Source of the DNA: Bradyrhizobium erythrophlei
GTDB taxonomy: Bacteria > Pseudomonadota > Alphaproteobacteria > Rhizobiales > Xanthobacteraceae
Reading direction: 5' to 3'
NCBI RefSeq assembly: GCF_900142985.1
Contig: NZ_LT670849.1
Coordinates: 4,356,501 to 4,420,500 of the forward strand
Length of the DNA: 64,000 nucleotides
In this document: positions 8,743-17,940 of the stretch, in pieces
How the letters are laid out: every line of letters starts with the position of its first letter
Numbering within the stretch: position 1 is the first letter of the stretch
The notes under the pieces: generated by a model
The model's database searches: none
Seen by the model: only the letters and a program-made list of their open reading frames with translations
Told to the model about the DNA's origin: nothing
Position numbers and translations under genes: made by a program

Positions 8743-9603
8743 TTAAGTTGTCGCGGCCGCGATCGCTTCCGCCGGCAGGCTGGCCAGCAGCGTTTGCAGC
8801 GTGACCAGCGTCGAATGATCGGCGACGCCGTCGACGCGGGCAGGGCGGAAATGACGCTGGAAAGCGGTGACCACTTCCATCGTGGTGGTGTCGTATTTCC
8901 CGGTCACCGGAACGCCATAGCCGTAGCGGGCGAGCGCCAGTTGCAGATCGCGAACGGCGTCGCTGATCCTGCCGATCTTGAGCCCTTCGCTGCGTACGAT
9001 CGGCGCCGGCTGAACCCAGTGGCCGACGCCGGAATTCGCCATCGAATGCCACGGAAATTTTTCGCCCGGATCCTTCTTGCGCGTGGGCGCCACATCGGAA
9101 TGCGCCAGCACCCGGTGCGAGGGCACGTTGCGGCGAAGCATGATGCCGCGGCACAGCGCGATGACGGCTGCGATCTGGCGCAATGGATATTCCGGATAAC
9201 CCCAGTCGTGCCCGCGATTGACGATCTCGACGCCGATCGAACAGGAGTTGATGTCGTCCTCGCCGGCCCAGGTCGCGACGCCGGCATGCCAGGCGCGCTT
9301 GGATTCGGGGACACACTGAATGATGCGGCCGTCTTCCAGAACGATGTAGTGCGCCGACACGTCGGTGCCCGCGGTGCAAAGCTGGGCAATCGCGCCCTGC
9401 ACGTCGGGCATGCCCGTGTAGTGCAGCAGGATCATGTCGGCGATTCGGCCCTTGTTCCGCTCGCCGAAATTGGCCGACGGGATGACGTCGGAGGCGATCG
9501 AGGAATCGGGATTGAAGGTCTGCATATTCGCGATAGGCCGGGGCAGCGGGGTGGCGCGCCGCTTCGAATCAGGAACAGGAGATGCGAACGAACCGAGCGA
9601 CAT
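8743..9603 (-). CDS. N-acetylmuramoyl-L-alanine amidase, AmpD type, with peptidoglycan-binding domain
   Basis: An amidase_2 domain is followed by a C-terminal peptidoglycan-binding domain. The zinc ligands expected for AmpD/T7-lysozyme folds are visible: His in MILLHYTG, His in HRVLAHSDVAPTRK and Asp in KKDPGEKFPW. The C-terminal 70 residues (DAVRDLQLALARYGY...VTAFQRHF) form a PG_binding_1 module. It would cleave anhydromuropeptides during wall recycling. No signal peptide is evident, suggesting a cytoplasmic AmpD-like role. Starts at ATG 9603 or ATG 9525 are both possible, since no strong RBS decides. It is transcribed away from the dcw cluster. Confidence 0.88.
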   Translation of the reverse strand: MSLGSFASPVPDSKRRATPLPRPIANMQTFNPDSSIASDVIPSANFGERNKGRIADMILLHYTGMPDVQGAIAQLCTAGTDVSAHYIVLEDGRIIQCVPESKRAWHAGVATWAGEDDINSCSIGVEIVNRGHDWGYPEYPLRQIAAVIALCRGIMLRRNVPSHRVLAHSDVAPTRKKDPGEKFPWHSMANSGVGHWVQPAPIVRSEGLKIGRISDAVRDLQLALARYGYGVPVTGKYDTTTMEVVTAFQRHFRPARVDGVADHSTLVTLQTLLASLPAEAIAAATT

Positions 9604-9639
9604 ATCAATACTCAAAAGCGGGCAGTACGGCGGCAACGG

Positions 9640-9656
9640 TATATTTTCAAAATATA
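9640..9656. promoter_or_regulatory. AT-rich 8-bp-arm palindrome upstream of the amidase gene
   Basis: TATATTTT-C-AAAATATA is a perfect inverted repeat with a single central base. It lies 37 bp upstream of the amidase start and stands out in GC-rich DNA. Such a site could bind a dimeric regulator or be a promoter -10 region; no factor is assigned. Confidence 0.35.
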
Positions 9657-10197
9657 TGCCACCACTATTCTCCGACCCGGGCCCGCGCGCAATCTCATGG
9701 CCGTTCCGTTACCAGCATTTTGCCCAACTGTGTGCGGAACGCATCACTTCGGCCGTCATGTCGGTGGATAACCCGGCCGGAGGAGCGGTGACCGGTGATC
9801 AACCAGCCGGAGGAGCCGTCAACGCTTTCTTAACGCTACCTGTCGTTACTAAGTCGTGAAGAGCTGTGCCCGGTTTCGGTCCGGCTGGCGCCGTCGCATG
9901 AGGTCGACGCCAGAGGGCGCGCGCCTTGGGCCAGGTCGGGAACCTCCGGGCGGTGGAGGGGGCTGGAAGCATAGGTTTGACGTGCCCTTTCGAATCCCAG
10001 CTTCGCAGGAGAAGGCGCCGCGCGTTGCGGCGAAGGCTCAAAGCTGGCTGGGAACAGGGCTCGTCGGGGCGCAGATTCGGCCTTTCCGTCCGCTGGTGAC
10101 ATCGCAAGGGCGGGTCAAAAGCTTATTGTCGAGGCGTTATGGACGACCGAGCCTCCGAGTTCCCTGTTCGGCTCCGGTGTTGGCCGGGAGAGCCGGC
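9657..10197 (+). other. gene-free leader before rsmH, mraZ missing, structured
   Basis: This 540-bp stretch holds no convincing gene. In most bacteria mraZ precedes rsmH, and no MraZ-like frame is present here. The frame of rsmH is open upstream to 9856, but that sequence is Arg/Gly-rich and not protein-like. CCAGCTT (9997-10003) can pair with AAGCTGG (10041-10047) enclosing GCCGC-GCGTT-GCGGC (10017-10031), giving a strong stem-loop. A 31-bp-spaced direct repeat (AACCCGGCCGGAGGAGC at 9770 and AACCAGCCGGAGGAGC at 9801) is also present. In Rhodobacter the dcw 5' UTR yields the sRNA UpsM, and a comparable leader RNA is a speculation here. Confidence 0.4.
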
Positions 10198-11199
10198 ATG
10201 ACCGAGCCGGCCGGCCGCCTGCCCCACATTCCCGTGCTCGGCCGCAAGGTGCTCGAGTGGCTCGCGCCGCGCGAGGGCGGAATCTATGTCGATGCGACCT
10301 TCGGCGCCGGCGGCTACAGCCGGGCGATCCTCAACACACCGTTGGCGCGCGTCATCGGCATCGACCGCGACCGCACCGCGATTGCCGGCGGCTTCGACCT
10401 CGTCGAGCGTTCGCAAGGCCGCCTCACGCTGGTCGAGGACCGGTTCTCCAATCTGGCAGAGGTCTGCGCCGCGCAAGGCGCGGCGTCGGTCGACGGCGTC
10501 GTGATGGATATCGGCGTATCGTCGATGCAGCTCGACCAGGCCGCGCGCGGCTTTTCGTTTCGCGCTGATGGTCCGCTCGACATGCGGATGGGACAGGACG
10601 GCCCGACCGCGGCGGATGTGATCGCAAAAGCCTCCGAGGCCGATCTCGCCAACATCATCTATATCTTCGGTGAGGAGCGTCACTCGCGCGCGGTGGCGCG
10701 GGCGATCGTCGCCGCGCGCAAGGAGGCGCCGATCACCTCGACGCGCGCGCTTGCCGATCTCGTGGCCAAGGTGGTGCGCGCAAAGCCCGGCGACATTCAC
10801 CCGGCGACGCGGACGTTTCAGGGTTTGCGGATCTTCGTCAACCAGGAACTCGACGAATTGCATCTGGCGCTGATCGCCGCCGAGCGCGTGCTCAAGCCCG
10901 GCGGCCGGCTGGTCGTGGTGTCGTTTCATTCGCTGGAAGACCGCATCGTCAAGAACTTCTTCAATGAACGCGCCAGGACAAGCGGCGGCTCGCGGCACCA
11001 GCCGGAGACGTCGCTGCGTCGGCCGAGCTTTGCCATTCTCACCAAGCGGCCGGTCGTGGCCGATGACGACGAAGTCGCGGCCAATCCGCGTGCGCGTTCT
11101 GCCAAGCTCCGCGCCGCCGCGCGCACCGACGCCGCCGCCCATTCGGCCGGCGACCTGCCGGGATGGCCGACGATTGCCACCGTGATGAGGGGAGGCTGA
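10198..11199 (+). CDS. rsmH: 16S rRNA m4C1402 methyltransferase
   Basis: A 333-residue SAM-dependent methyltransferase (MraW) that N4-methylates C1402 of 16S rRNA. Visible are [13 protein letters not shown] at the N-terminus, the SAM loop [45 protein letters not shown], and the C-terminal [19 protein letters not shown] 10198 follows GGGAGA by five bases, so the longer upstream frame is discarded. It is the first gene of the dcw cluster, and ftsL starts 4 bp after its stop. Confidence 0.95.
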   Translation: MTEPAGRLPHIPVLGRKVLEWLAPREGGIYVDATFGAGGYSRAILNTPLARVIGIDRDRTAIAGGFDLVERSQGRLTLVEDRFSNLAEVCAAQGAASVDGVVMDIGVSSMQLDQAARGFSFRADGPLDMRMGQDGPTAADVIAKASEADLANIIYIFGEERHSRAVARAIVAARKEAPITSTRALADLVAKVVRAKPGDIHPATRTFQGLRIFVNQELDELHLALIAAERVLKPGGRLVVVSFHSLEDRIVKNFFNERARTSGGSRHQPETSLRRPSFAILTKRPVVADDDEVAANPRARSAKLRAAARTDAAAHSAGDLPGWPTIATVMRGG

Positions 11200-11202
11200 C
11201 GC

Positions 11203-11595
11203 ATGCGCCTCATCCATCTTCTCGTGATCGGTGCCCTGGTGTTTGCCGCGGCCTACGTCTACCGGATCAAGATGGAATCGACCGAACGCACCGAGCGGGT
11301 GCTGCGGCTGCGCGCGCAAATTCGTGAGGAGCGCGACGCGATCGCGGTGTTGCGCGCGGAATGGGCCAAGCTCGATTCACCACTGCGGCTGCAAGGGCTC
11401 GCCGAGCGTCATTTGCCGCTCAAGCCGCTCAATGCCAATCAATACGATTCCCTGAAGAACCTGCCGGATCGTCCGCCAAGCCTCGTCAAGCCCGGCGATC
11501 CCGACCCGATCGGTTCAATGCTCGAAACCATCGAGGCCCGTGTCGACGCCCCAGTGACAACGGGCTCGATCCCGCGACAAGAGGGTAGCCGATGA
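11203..11595 (+). CDS. ftsL: cell division protein FtsL
   Basis: A 130-residue bitopic membrane protein: a short cytoplasmic start, one transmembrane helix (LIHLLVIGALVFAAAYVY, about residues 3-20), then a periplasmic coiled coil rich in Glu/Arg (about 25-60) and a Pro-rich tail. Size, topology and position between rsmH and ftsI identify it as FtsL, part of the FtsQLB divisome complex that activates FtsWI. Its stop overlaps the ftsI start by 4 bp. Confidence 0.88.
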   Translation: MRLIHLLVIGALVFAAAYVYRIKMESTERTERVLRLRAQIREERDAIAVLRAEWAKLDSPLRLQGLAERHLPLKPLNANQYDSLKNLPDRPPSLVKPGDPDPIGSMLETIEARVDAPVTTGSIPRQEGSR

Positions 11596-13334
11596 CCGGT
11601 CGCTTGCCTGCCGTTCACCAGCGGGAGCCGTGGCGGCAACGGCTGGTCCGCAGCCTGCTGTACGGGCGCAATGTCGATCGCGCCGCGAAGGCGCGCGCCC
11701 GCGTCGGCTTCGTGATGCTGGCCTTTGTCGCGGTCTATGCCGTGATCGGCGGCCGGCTCGTGATGTTTGCGACCGGCGCGTTCAACCAGAGTGCGCATCG
11801 TATCGCTGCACGGGAGCGCCTGGCGACCGCCCGGCCCGACATCGTCGACCGCAACGGCGAAATCCTTGCCACCGACGTCAAGGCGCCAAGCCTGTTCGGC
11901 GAGCCGCGCCGCATCATCGACAAGGACGAGGCGATCGAACTCCTGACGGCGACGCTGCCCGATCTCGACACTGGCGAAGTGCGCGAGCGTCTGGCGGGGC
12001 GCAAGGGATTTGTCTGGCTCAAGCGCGAAATCACGCCGCAACAGCAGCAGGAAATCCACCGCCTCGGCATTCCCGGCATCGGCTTCCTGCGCGAGAACAA
12101 GCGCGTCTATCCGACCGGCAACGAGGTCGCGCACCTGATCGGCCTCGTCAACATCGACAATCAGGGCATCGCCGGGATGGAGAAGTGGCTCGATGACAGT
12201 CATCTGACCGACCTCCACCAGGCGGGATTTGCGACCGATGACAATCAGCTTCCAATCCAGTTGTCGGTCGACCTGCGGGTCGAGCATGCGCTGCGCGATG
12301 AACTGCTCAAGGCCAAGGAAAAATTCCACGCCAAGGCGGCGTCCGGCCTCGTCACCAATGTCAGGACCGGCGAAGTGGTCGCGATGGTCTCGGTGCCGGA
12401 TTTCGATCCGAACAATCCGAAGGAAGCGCACGATCCCGACCGTATCAATCGCCTGACCACCGGCGTCTACGAGATGGGCTCGACGTTCAAGGCGTTTACG
12501 CTGGCGATGGCGCTCGACACCGGCAAGTACAATCTCGATTCGCAGTGGGATGCGCGCGGCCCGCTGCACTTTGGAAAATTCGCGATCCACGACGACGAGC
12601 CGAAGGGCCGCTTCCTCAACATGAAGGAGGTCTTCACCTTCTCCTCCAACGTCGGTGCGGCGCGCATCGCGTTGTCGCAAGGCGTCGAAGCCCACAAGGC
12701 GTTCCTGCGCAAGATGGGCCAGCTCGACCGGCTGCGCACCGAATTGCCGGAGAGCGCTTCGCCGATCGTGCCGCGGCGCTGGAGCGAACTGAACACCATC
12801 ACCATCGCCTTCGGCCACGGCATGGCGGTCGCGCCGTTGCAGGCGGTGATGGGCGTCAGCGCGCTCGTCAACGGCGGCTATCTCATCCCGCCGACCTTCC
12901 GCAAGCGCACCGAGGAAGAGGCGATGGAAGTCGCCAAGCGGGTGATCAGGCCGGAGACGTCGGAGAAGATGCGGTTCCTGATGCGGCTCAATGCCGAGAT
13001 CGGCACCGCGCGCAAGGCCGACGTCAAGGGCTACTATATCGGCGGCAAGACCGGCACGGCCGAGAAAGTCATCAACGGCCGCTACGCCAAGAAGCGCGTG
13101 CTGACCGCCTTTACCGCGATCCTGCCGGTCGACAAGCCGCGCTATCAGCTCCTGATCATGCTGGACGAACCGCAGCCGCTGAAGGAAACCCACGGCTTCA
13201 TCACCTCGGGCTGGAACGCGGTGCCGACCGCCGGCAACGTGATTTCGCGCATTGCGCCCCTCCTGGGCGTCGAGCCTCGCTTCGACCTGCCGCCGTCCGA
13301 CCGCCTTATTCTTGCGGCATCGAAGACGCCCTGA
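11592..13334 (+). CDS. ftsI: septal peptidoglycan transpeptidase FtsI (PBP3)
   Basis: A 580-residue class B penicillin-binding protein that cross-links septal peptidoglycan with FtsW. It has one N-terminal membrane helix (about residues 38-58), a pedestal domain, and a transpeptidase domain with nucleophile Ser297 in STFK, SSN at 351-353 and KTG at 486-488. The ATGA overlap with ftsL implies translational coupling. Its last 154 bp (13173-13326) recur at 14771-14924, on the far side of an opposite-strand luxR gene; the final residues differ between the copies (proximal SKTP-stop, distal AKTTR-stop). The present 3' end may therefore be an acquired replacement. Confidence 0.95.
   Translation: MTGRLPAVHQREPWRQRLVRSLLYGRNVDRAAKARARVGFVMLAFVAVYAVIGGRLVMFATGAFNQSAHRIAARERLATARPDIVDRNGEILATDVKAPSLFGEPRRIIDKDEAIELLTATLPDLDTGEVRERLAGRKGFVWLKREITPQQQQEIHRLGIPGIGFLRENKRVYPTGNEVAHLIGLVNIDNQGIAGMEKWLDDSHLTDLHQAGFATDDNQLPIQLSVDLRVEHALRDELLKAKEKFHAKAASGLVTNVRTGEVVAMVSVPDFDPNNPKEAHDPDRINRLTTGVYEMGSTFKAFTLAMALDTGKYNLDSQWDARGPLHFGKFAIHDDEPKGRFLNMKEVFTFSSNVGAARIALSQGVEAHKAFLRKMGQLDRLRTELPESASPIVPRRWSELNTITIAFGHGMAVAPLQAVMGVSALVNGGYLIPPTFRKRTEEEAMEVAKRVIRPETSEKMRFLMRLNAEIGTARKADVKGYYIGGKTGTAEKVINGRYAKKRVLTAFTAILPVDKPRYQLLIMLDEPQPLKETHGFITSGWNAVPTAGNVISRIAPLLGVEPRFDLPPSDRLILAASKTP
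13173..13326 (+). repeat. ftsI 3'-end direct repeat, proximal copy
   Basis: This segment of ftsI aligns without gaps to 14771-14924 at an offset of 1598 bp, with 11 mismatches in 154 bp (about 93% identity by hand count). The two copies bracket the luxR-type gene. Confidence 0.9.
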
Positions 13335-13412
13335 GACCGTAGCAGACGGCGAACATCGCCGCAGTTACGCCGCCGCAAAGTAATCTTTTATCCATCCGCC
13401 CATTTAACCGCA

Positions 13413-14510
13413 TCACAGCCGCGACAAAAGCGAAGCGAGCTCGCTCTGCCGGTGCGTATCGGTTTTTGCAAATATAGACTTCAGCTGTTTTCGTGCGGTT
13501 TCGCGCGCGATGCCAAGCATCTCGGCAGCTTTTTCCGGAGAGGCGCCTGCTGCGATCAATGGGGCAAGCCGTGCTTCCGCAACTGTCAAATCGAAAATCT
13601 GACGCAGAAGCCTGGGATCGGCGTTTCGCGCCGACCCAAGGTCGTTAAGAATCAAAAGGGCGCGTGCGCCGAGGAACGGACTGCGTGCTGCTCCGTCGAC
13701 CGGCATAATCTGCATGACTACCGGTGCGGAATTCTCTCTTCTCACAACAATGGGGAGAACGGAAAGCGCAGCGGCGTCGCTTGTCGATCGGGACCGGTCA
13801 ATAAACGCACCGAGCGCCCGGTTGGCTTCGCGGTCTCGGAAGACGAGGCGCTTGTTGCTCACGCGAATCTCGTCGTTAAAGATCCTGGAGGCAGCCGAGT
13901 TAAATTCCAGCACGAGACCTTGTCGACTGAGGGCAATCGCCGGTTTCTGAACGAGATCAAGAGCATTGGTGGCAGCAAGGAGCGTTTGACGACCAACCGC
14001 CTTGGACAAGGTTGCTGTCTCGGTTAGGCGGGTTGGTAAAAATGCAAGTGCTTGCATTTCAGAAGCCTGGAAAGGCCCTTCTTGCGAAGTCCTTTGCAAA
14101 GCAAGCGCCCAGAGAGAGGTCCCTGCGAAGAAGCCAACTCCTGCCCACCATCGCAATTTCCAGTTTGCGGCATGTGCGTAGAGCGGGTCGTGCATCATCT
14201 CTCGCTCGGTCGCGAAAAGGTTCTGGTCCGTGATGATCGATCGGCCGGTCAGTAGCAAGGGCACACCGCGGCTCGCCCGGACGTCGACGATGTGGAGATT
14301 ATTTTTGAAATAGCTCTTGATAAAATCGTCAACCGAAGGCGTTCTTGGGATCTCGGGAGTTCTGACATCGCTTTGAAGCAAAGCGGCTCCCTTCGTAGAC
14401 AAAGCGCTACATATTTCCTCCATGAGGAGAGGCCACCTACCGGGATCGATGACGGCTTCCCCAAGGCGCCCGGTGGCCTTATTCAGTCTTTCGATATCGA
14501 CACTTCCCAC
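13413..14510 (-). CDS. LuxR-type HTH transcriptional regulator inserted in dcw cluster
   Basis: The C-terminal 60 residues are a LuxR/GerE helix-turn-helix: LTVAEARLAPLIAAGASPEKAAEML followed by GIARETARKQLKSIFAKT. A central PAS-like segment (ALDLVQKPAIALSRQGLVLEF) suggests ligand or redox sensing. No acyl-homoserine-lactone-binding signature was recognised. GTG 14510 precedes GSVDIERLNKATGRLGEAV, which looks like the true N-terminus; a TTG at 14552 would add 14 Arg-rich residues. It lies on the opposite strand between ftsI and murE, in visibly lower-GC sequence than its neighbours. It is flanked by duplicated ftsI 3' ends, so it is very likely horizontally acquired. No integrase is present. 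Target genes unknown. Confidence 0.82.
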   Translation of the reverse strand: MGSVDIERLNKATGRLGEAVIDPGRWPLLMEEICSALSTKGAALLQSDVRTPEIPRTPSVDDFIKSYFKNNLHIVDVRASRGVPLLLTGRSIITDQNLFATEREMMHDPLYAHAANWKLRWWAGVGFFAGTSLWALALQRTSQEGPFQASEMQALAFLPTRLTETATLSKAVGRQTLLAATNALDLVQKPAIALSRQGLVLEFNSAASRIFNDEIRVSNKRLVFRDREANRALGAFIDRSRSTSDAAALSVLPIVVRRENSAPVVMQIMPVDGAARSPFLGARALLILNDLGSARNADPRLLRQIFDLTVAEARLAPLIAAGASPEKAAEMLGIARETARKQLKSIFAKTDTHRQSELASLLSRL

Positions 14511-14624
14511 TCGGCGTCGCCAGGTACCACGGTGGTAAGATTTGCGCCTCAACCGGCAGCGCCATAGTTTTTGAACTCCGGTCTGTTTTCAATCCCATTT
14601 TTGGAAGCAAGAGGCCTGCATGTG

Positions 14625-14639
14625 GCCTATTTAATAGGC
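14625..14639. promoter_or_regulatory. perfect palindrome upstream of the luxR-type gene
   Basis: GCCTAT-TTA-ATAGGC is a 15-bp perfect inverted repeat, 72-115 bp upstream of the two possible starts of the regulator. A dimeric HTH protein binding its own promoter would fit; unproven. Confidence 0.35.
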
Positions 14640-14770
14640 GAACGATAGCTCCGTCGACCGGTCAGGCATCGTTCATTCAGAGATGTAATCGGTTTGATCT
14701 GTGTCGTGGCCCATTTGGGTCATGACGAGAGTTCATTCAGTAGACAATGCGCTTCGATCGCGCCGCGCTA

Positions 14771-14935
14771 CAGCCGCTGAAGGAAACCTATGGCTTCATC
14801 ACCTCGGGCTGGAACGCGGTGCCTACCGCCGGCAACCTGATTTCGCGCATTGCGCCGCTCCCGGGCGTGGAGCCCCGTTTCGACCCGCCGCCGTCCGACC
14901 GCCTTATTCTTGCGGCAGCGAAGACAACCCGGTAA
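14771..14935 (+). pseudogene. ftsI 3'-end remnant, distal copy
   Basis: An open in-frame segment reading [19 protein letters not shown] and onward matches the FtsI C-terminus and has its own stop at 14933-14935. It lacks all of ftsI upstream. It lies 64 bp before murE, where the native ftsI end would be expected. Differences from the proximal copy include both silent and replacement changes (H to Y, V to L, two L to P, S to A), and no stop has appeared. It is best read as the original ftsI end displaced by insertion of the luxR-carrying segment. Confidence 0.85.
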
Positions 14936-14999
14936 TCCTCGTACCGTGCCCGTATGGATTCGGTAACGGCCCGAAGGGCGTCGACCGAACTGGAACACG

Positions 15000-16466
15000 A
15001 TGAAGTTGCTGGATCTTTTCAGCGAAGACGCTCGCCCCGCGATACAGCCCGAGGCGGCCGCAATTGAGATTTCGGGGCTTGCGGTCGACAGCCGCGCCGT
15101 GAAGCCGGGCGATCTGTTCTTTGCACTCGCTGGCGCCAAAACCGACGGCGTGCGCTTCGTCGAGGCTGCCGTTGCGGCCGGTGCGGTGGCGGTTGCCGGA
15201 AATCATCCTCCGGTCGGTGGATGTCGCGTGCCGTTTGTGAGGATAGCAAATCCGCGGCGCGAACTGGCACAGGCCTCCGCGAGATTCTTTCCCAGGCAAC
15301 CCGCAACCATCGCGGCCGTCACCGGCACAAGCGGCAAGACTTCGGTGGCCGCTTTCACGCGCCAGATCTGGCAGCGTCTTGGCTTTCAGGCCGCCAGCAT
15401 CGGCACCATCGGTCTCGTCTCACCGAAGCGCACGGTTTATGGCTCGCTGACGACGCCGGATCCGGTCGCACTGCACCGGCAGCTCGACGAAATCACGCGC
15501 GACGGCGTCACCCACCTGGCGTTCGAGGCTTCCTCGCACGGGCTCGATCAACTCAGGCTCGATGGCGTGCGCGTGAATGCCGGCGGCTTCACCAATCTTT
15601 CGCGCGACCACATGGATTACCATCCGGATGTCGCGCATTACCTTGCGGCGAAACTTCGGCTGTTCGGGGATCTCGTGGTCGACGGCGGCGCCGCTGTGAT
15701 TTCGGCGGATCACGACTGCTCGCCTGAAGTGATCGAGGCGGCGCGGCAACGCAAGCTCGTGACGATGACGGTCGGCCGCAACGGCGACGGCGCGGGCGAG
15801 GGCATTCGTGTCGCGGCCAGTGCGATCGACGGTTTTGCGCAACGGATCGAGCTGGAACATCGCGGCCGCCGTACTTCGATTCATCTGCCGCTGGTCGGCG
15901 AATTTCAGATCGAGAATGCCGTCGTCGCGGCGGGGCTCGCGATCGGCACCGGCAGCGATCCCGCGCAGGTTTTCGCGGCACTCGAAACGCTCGAAGGTGC
16001 GAAAGGCCGTCTGGAGCGGGTCGGCGAATTCAACGGCGCGCCGATCTTCGTCGACTACGCGCACAAGCCGGACGCGCTGACGAAAGCTCTGCAGGCCCTG
16101 CGGCCCTATACGCAACGAAAGCTCGTTGTCGTGTTCGGCGCGGGCGGCGACCGTGACGCCGGCAAGCGTCCCCTGATGGGCGCGATTGCGGCCGAGAATG
16201 CCGACGAGGTGATCATCACCGACGACAATCCGCGCAGTGAAAATCCGGCGGCGATCCGCGCGGCGATCATCGCCGCGGCCAAGGGCGCAACGGAAATCGG
16301 CGATCGCACCGAGGCGATCGGCAAGGCCATTGCCGGTCTTGCCAAAGGCGATGTGCTCCTGATCGCGGGCAAGGGCCACGAGACCGGACAGATCATCGGC
16401 GATCGCGTGCTGCCGTTCAGCGACCACGATGCGGTGGCATCCGCTTTGGCGGAGGCGGTAGCATGA
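15000..16466 (+). CDS. murE: UDP-MurNAc-L-Ala-D-Glu:meso-DAP ligase
   Basis: A 488-residue Mur ligase adding the third stem-peptide residue in the cytoplasm. It shows the ATP loop TGTSGKTSVAAFTRQ near residue 107, FEASSHGLDQLRLDGV, and FVDYAHKPDAL. The DNPRSENP motif near residue 408 is the signature of meso-diaminopimelate specificity. The ATG is 64 bp after the displaced ftsI remnant. It overlaps murF by 4 bp. Confidence 0.95.
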   Translation: MKLLDLFSEDARPAIQPEAAAIEISGLAVDSRAVKPGDLFFALAGAKTDGVRFVEAAVAAGAVAVAGNHPPVGGCRVPFVRIANPRRELAQASARFFPRQPATIAAVTGTSGKTSVAAFTRQIWQRLGFQAASIGTIGLVSPKRTVYGSLTTPDPVALHRQLDEITRDGVTHLAFEASSHGLDQLRLDGVRVNAGGFTNLSRDHMDYHPDVAHYLAAKLRLFGDLVVDGGAAVISADHDCSPEVIEAARQRKLVTMTVGRNGDGAGEGIRVAASAIDGFAQRIELEHRGRRTSIHLPLVGEFQIENAVVAAGLAIGTGSDPAQVFAALETLEGAKGRLERVGEFNGAPIFVDYAHKPDALTKALQALRPYTQRKLVVVFGAGGDRDAGKRPLMGAIAAENADEVIITDDNPRSENPAAIRAAIIAAAKGATEIGDRTEAIGKAIAGLAKGDVLLIAGKGHETGQIIGDRVLPFSDHDAVASALAEAVA

Positions 16467-17902
16467 GCGCGACGCCGCTATGGACATCCGGGGCGATGGC
16501 CTCAGCCATGAGTGCCGGGACCAGCGGCGCGTTGCCGGACGCCATATCAGGCATTTCCATCGACAGCCGCACGTTGGCCCCGGGCGAAGCGTATTTTGCG
16601 ATTCGTGGCGCGGTGCATGACGGGCACCACTTTGTCGATGCCGCGCTCAAAGCCGGCGCTGGCCTTGCGGTCGTGGAAAAAGCGCAAGCCGACAAATTTG
16701 CATCCGACGCGCCGCTGCTCGTGGTTGACGACGTGCTGGCGGCATTGGTCGATCTCGGACGCGCCTCGCGTGCTCGCTTCGACGGGCAGGTGATCGCGGT
16801 CACGGGTTCGGTCGGCAAGACCTCGACCAAGGAAGCGCTGTTGCACGTGCTCGCAAGCCAGGGACAGACGCATGCCTCCGCCGCGTCGTTCAACAATCAC
16901 TGGGGCGTGCCGCTGTCGCTGGCGCGCTGCCCGGCGGGTGCGCGGTTCGCCGTGTTCGAGATCGGGATGAATCACGCCGGTGAAATCGCCCCGCTCGTCA
17001 AGATGGTGCGGCCGCACGTGGCGATCATCACGACCGTGGAGCCGGTGCATCTGGAGTTCTTCTCCGGCATCGAGGCGATTGCCGATGCCAAGGCGGAAAT
17101 CTTCGAAGGCGTCGAGCCCGGCGGGGCCGCGGTGCTCAACCGCGACAATTCGCAATTCGCGCGGCTTTCCCGCCGCGCCAGGGCTTGCGGCATCGCGCGC
17201 ATCGTGTCGTTCGGCGCCGACAAGAAGTGCGAAGCCCGCCTGATCGATGTGTCGCTGCATGCGACCTGCTCGGCGGTGCATGCCGAAATTCTCGGGCATG
17301 AAGTGACCTACAAGCTCGGCATGCCCGGCCGTCACATGGCGATGAATTCGCTGGCGGTGCTGTCGGCGGCCTCGCTGGCGGGCGCCGACCTCGCACTGGC
17401 CTCGCTGTCGTTGTCGCAATTGGTGCCGCCGGCCGGCCGGGGCGTCCGCCAGATCCTCGAAGTGCCCGGTGGCGAAGTCACCCTGATCGACGAGAGCTAT
17501 AACGCCAACCCGGCGTCGATGGCGGCGGCACTCAGCGTCCTTGGCCGCGCCAAGGTCGGCCCGCAAGGCCGGCGGATCGCGGTCTTGGGCGATATGCTCG
17601 AATTGGGTCCGGCCAGCGCGAAATTGCATGCCGGCCTGAATGACGCCATCAAGGCCGATCATATCGACCTGGTGTTTTGTTGTGGCCCGTTAATGCGTAA
17701 CCTCTGGGACAGTCTTTCCACCGGCAAACGGGGCGGCTATGCCGATAGCGCGGCTGGCCTCGAAGCGCAGGTTCTGGCTGCGGTTCGGGCCGGCGACGTC
17801 CTGATGGTCAAAGGCTCGAACGGATCGAAGACGAAGACCATTGTTGCCGCGCTCGAAAGGCGCTTTCCCGGCAAAGCGGCGTTCGACGAGGCCGCGGTAT
17901 AG
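16463..17902 (+). CDS. murF: UDP-MurNAc-tripeptide:D-Ala-D-Ala ligase
   Basis: A 479-residue Mur ligase that completes the UDP-MurNAc-pentapeptide. It has the ATP loop TGSVGKTSTKEALLHV near residue 114, the central-domain motif FNNHWGVPLSLARCP, EIGMNHAGEI, and C-terminal LIDESYNANPASMAAAL. It is translationally coupled to murE through an ATGA overlap. The downstream gap to mraY (275 bp) is unusually long and filled by three palindromic repeats. Confidence 0.95.
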   Translation: MSATPLWTSGAMASAMSAGTSGALPDAISGISIDSRTLAPGEAYFAIRGAVHDGHHFVDAALKAGAGLAVVEKAQADKFASDAPLLVVDDVLAALVDLGRASRARFDGQVIAVTGSVGKTSTKEALLHVLASQGQTHASAASFNNHWGVPLSLARCPAGARFAVFEIGMNHAGEIAPLVKMVRPHVAIITTVEPVHLEFFSGIEAIADAKAEIFEGVEPGGAAVLNRDNSQFARLSRRARACGIARIVSFGADKKCEARLIDVSLHATCSAVHAEILGHEVTYKLGMPGRHMAMNSLAVLSAASLAGADLALASLSLSQLVPPAGRGVRQILEVPGGEVTLIDESYNANPASMAAALSVLGRAKVGPQGRRIAVLGDMLELGPASAKLHAGLNDAIKADHIDLVFCCGPLMRNLWDSLSTGKRGGYADSAAGLEAQVLAAVRAGDVLMVKGSNGSKTKTIVAALERRFPGKAAFDEAAV

Positions 17903-17940
17903 GCTGGCGAATGTCAAATCCAACCAAAATTCGATATTTG

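Noticed and set aside
9770..9820. Short direct repeat AACCxGCCGGAGGAGC at 31-bp spacing
   Set aside because: Only two imperfect copies; too little to call a binding array.
9985..10010. TTCGAATCC as a tRNA T-loop
   Set aside because: Flanking bases cannot form a T-stem or an acceptor stem.
9799..10107. 102-codon minus-strand ORF in the rsmH leader
   Set aside because: Arg/Pro-rich with no RBS; sits across a structured leader.
10123..11319. Long antisense frames opposite dcw genes (e.g. 398, 584, 421, 539 codons)
   Set aside because: Shadows of real genes in GC-rich DNA, with Arg/Gly/His-rich composition and no domain motifs.
14671..14740. GTTCATTCAG occurring twice, 60 bp apart, as element end repeat
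   Set aside because: Ten bases only and not aligned with the ftsI duplication boundaries.
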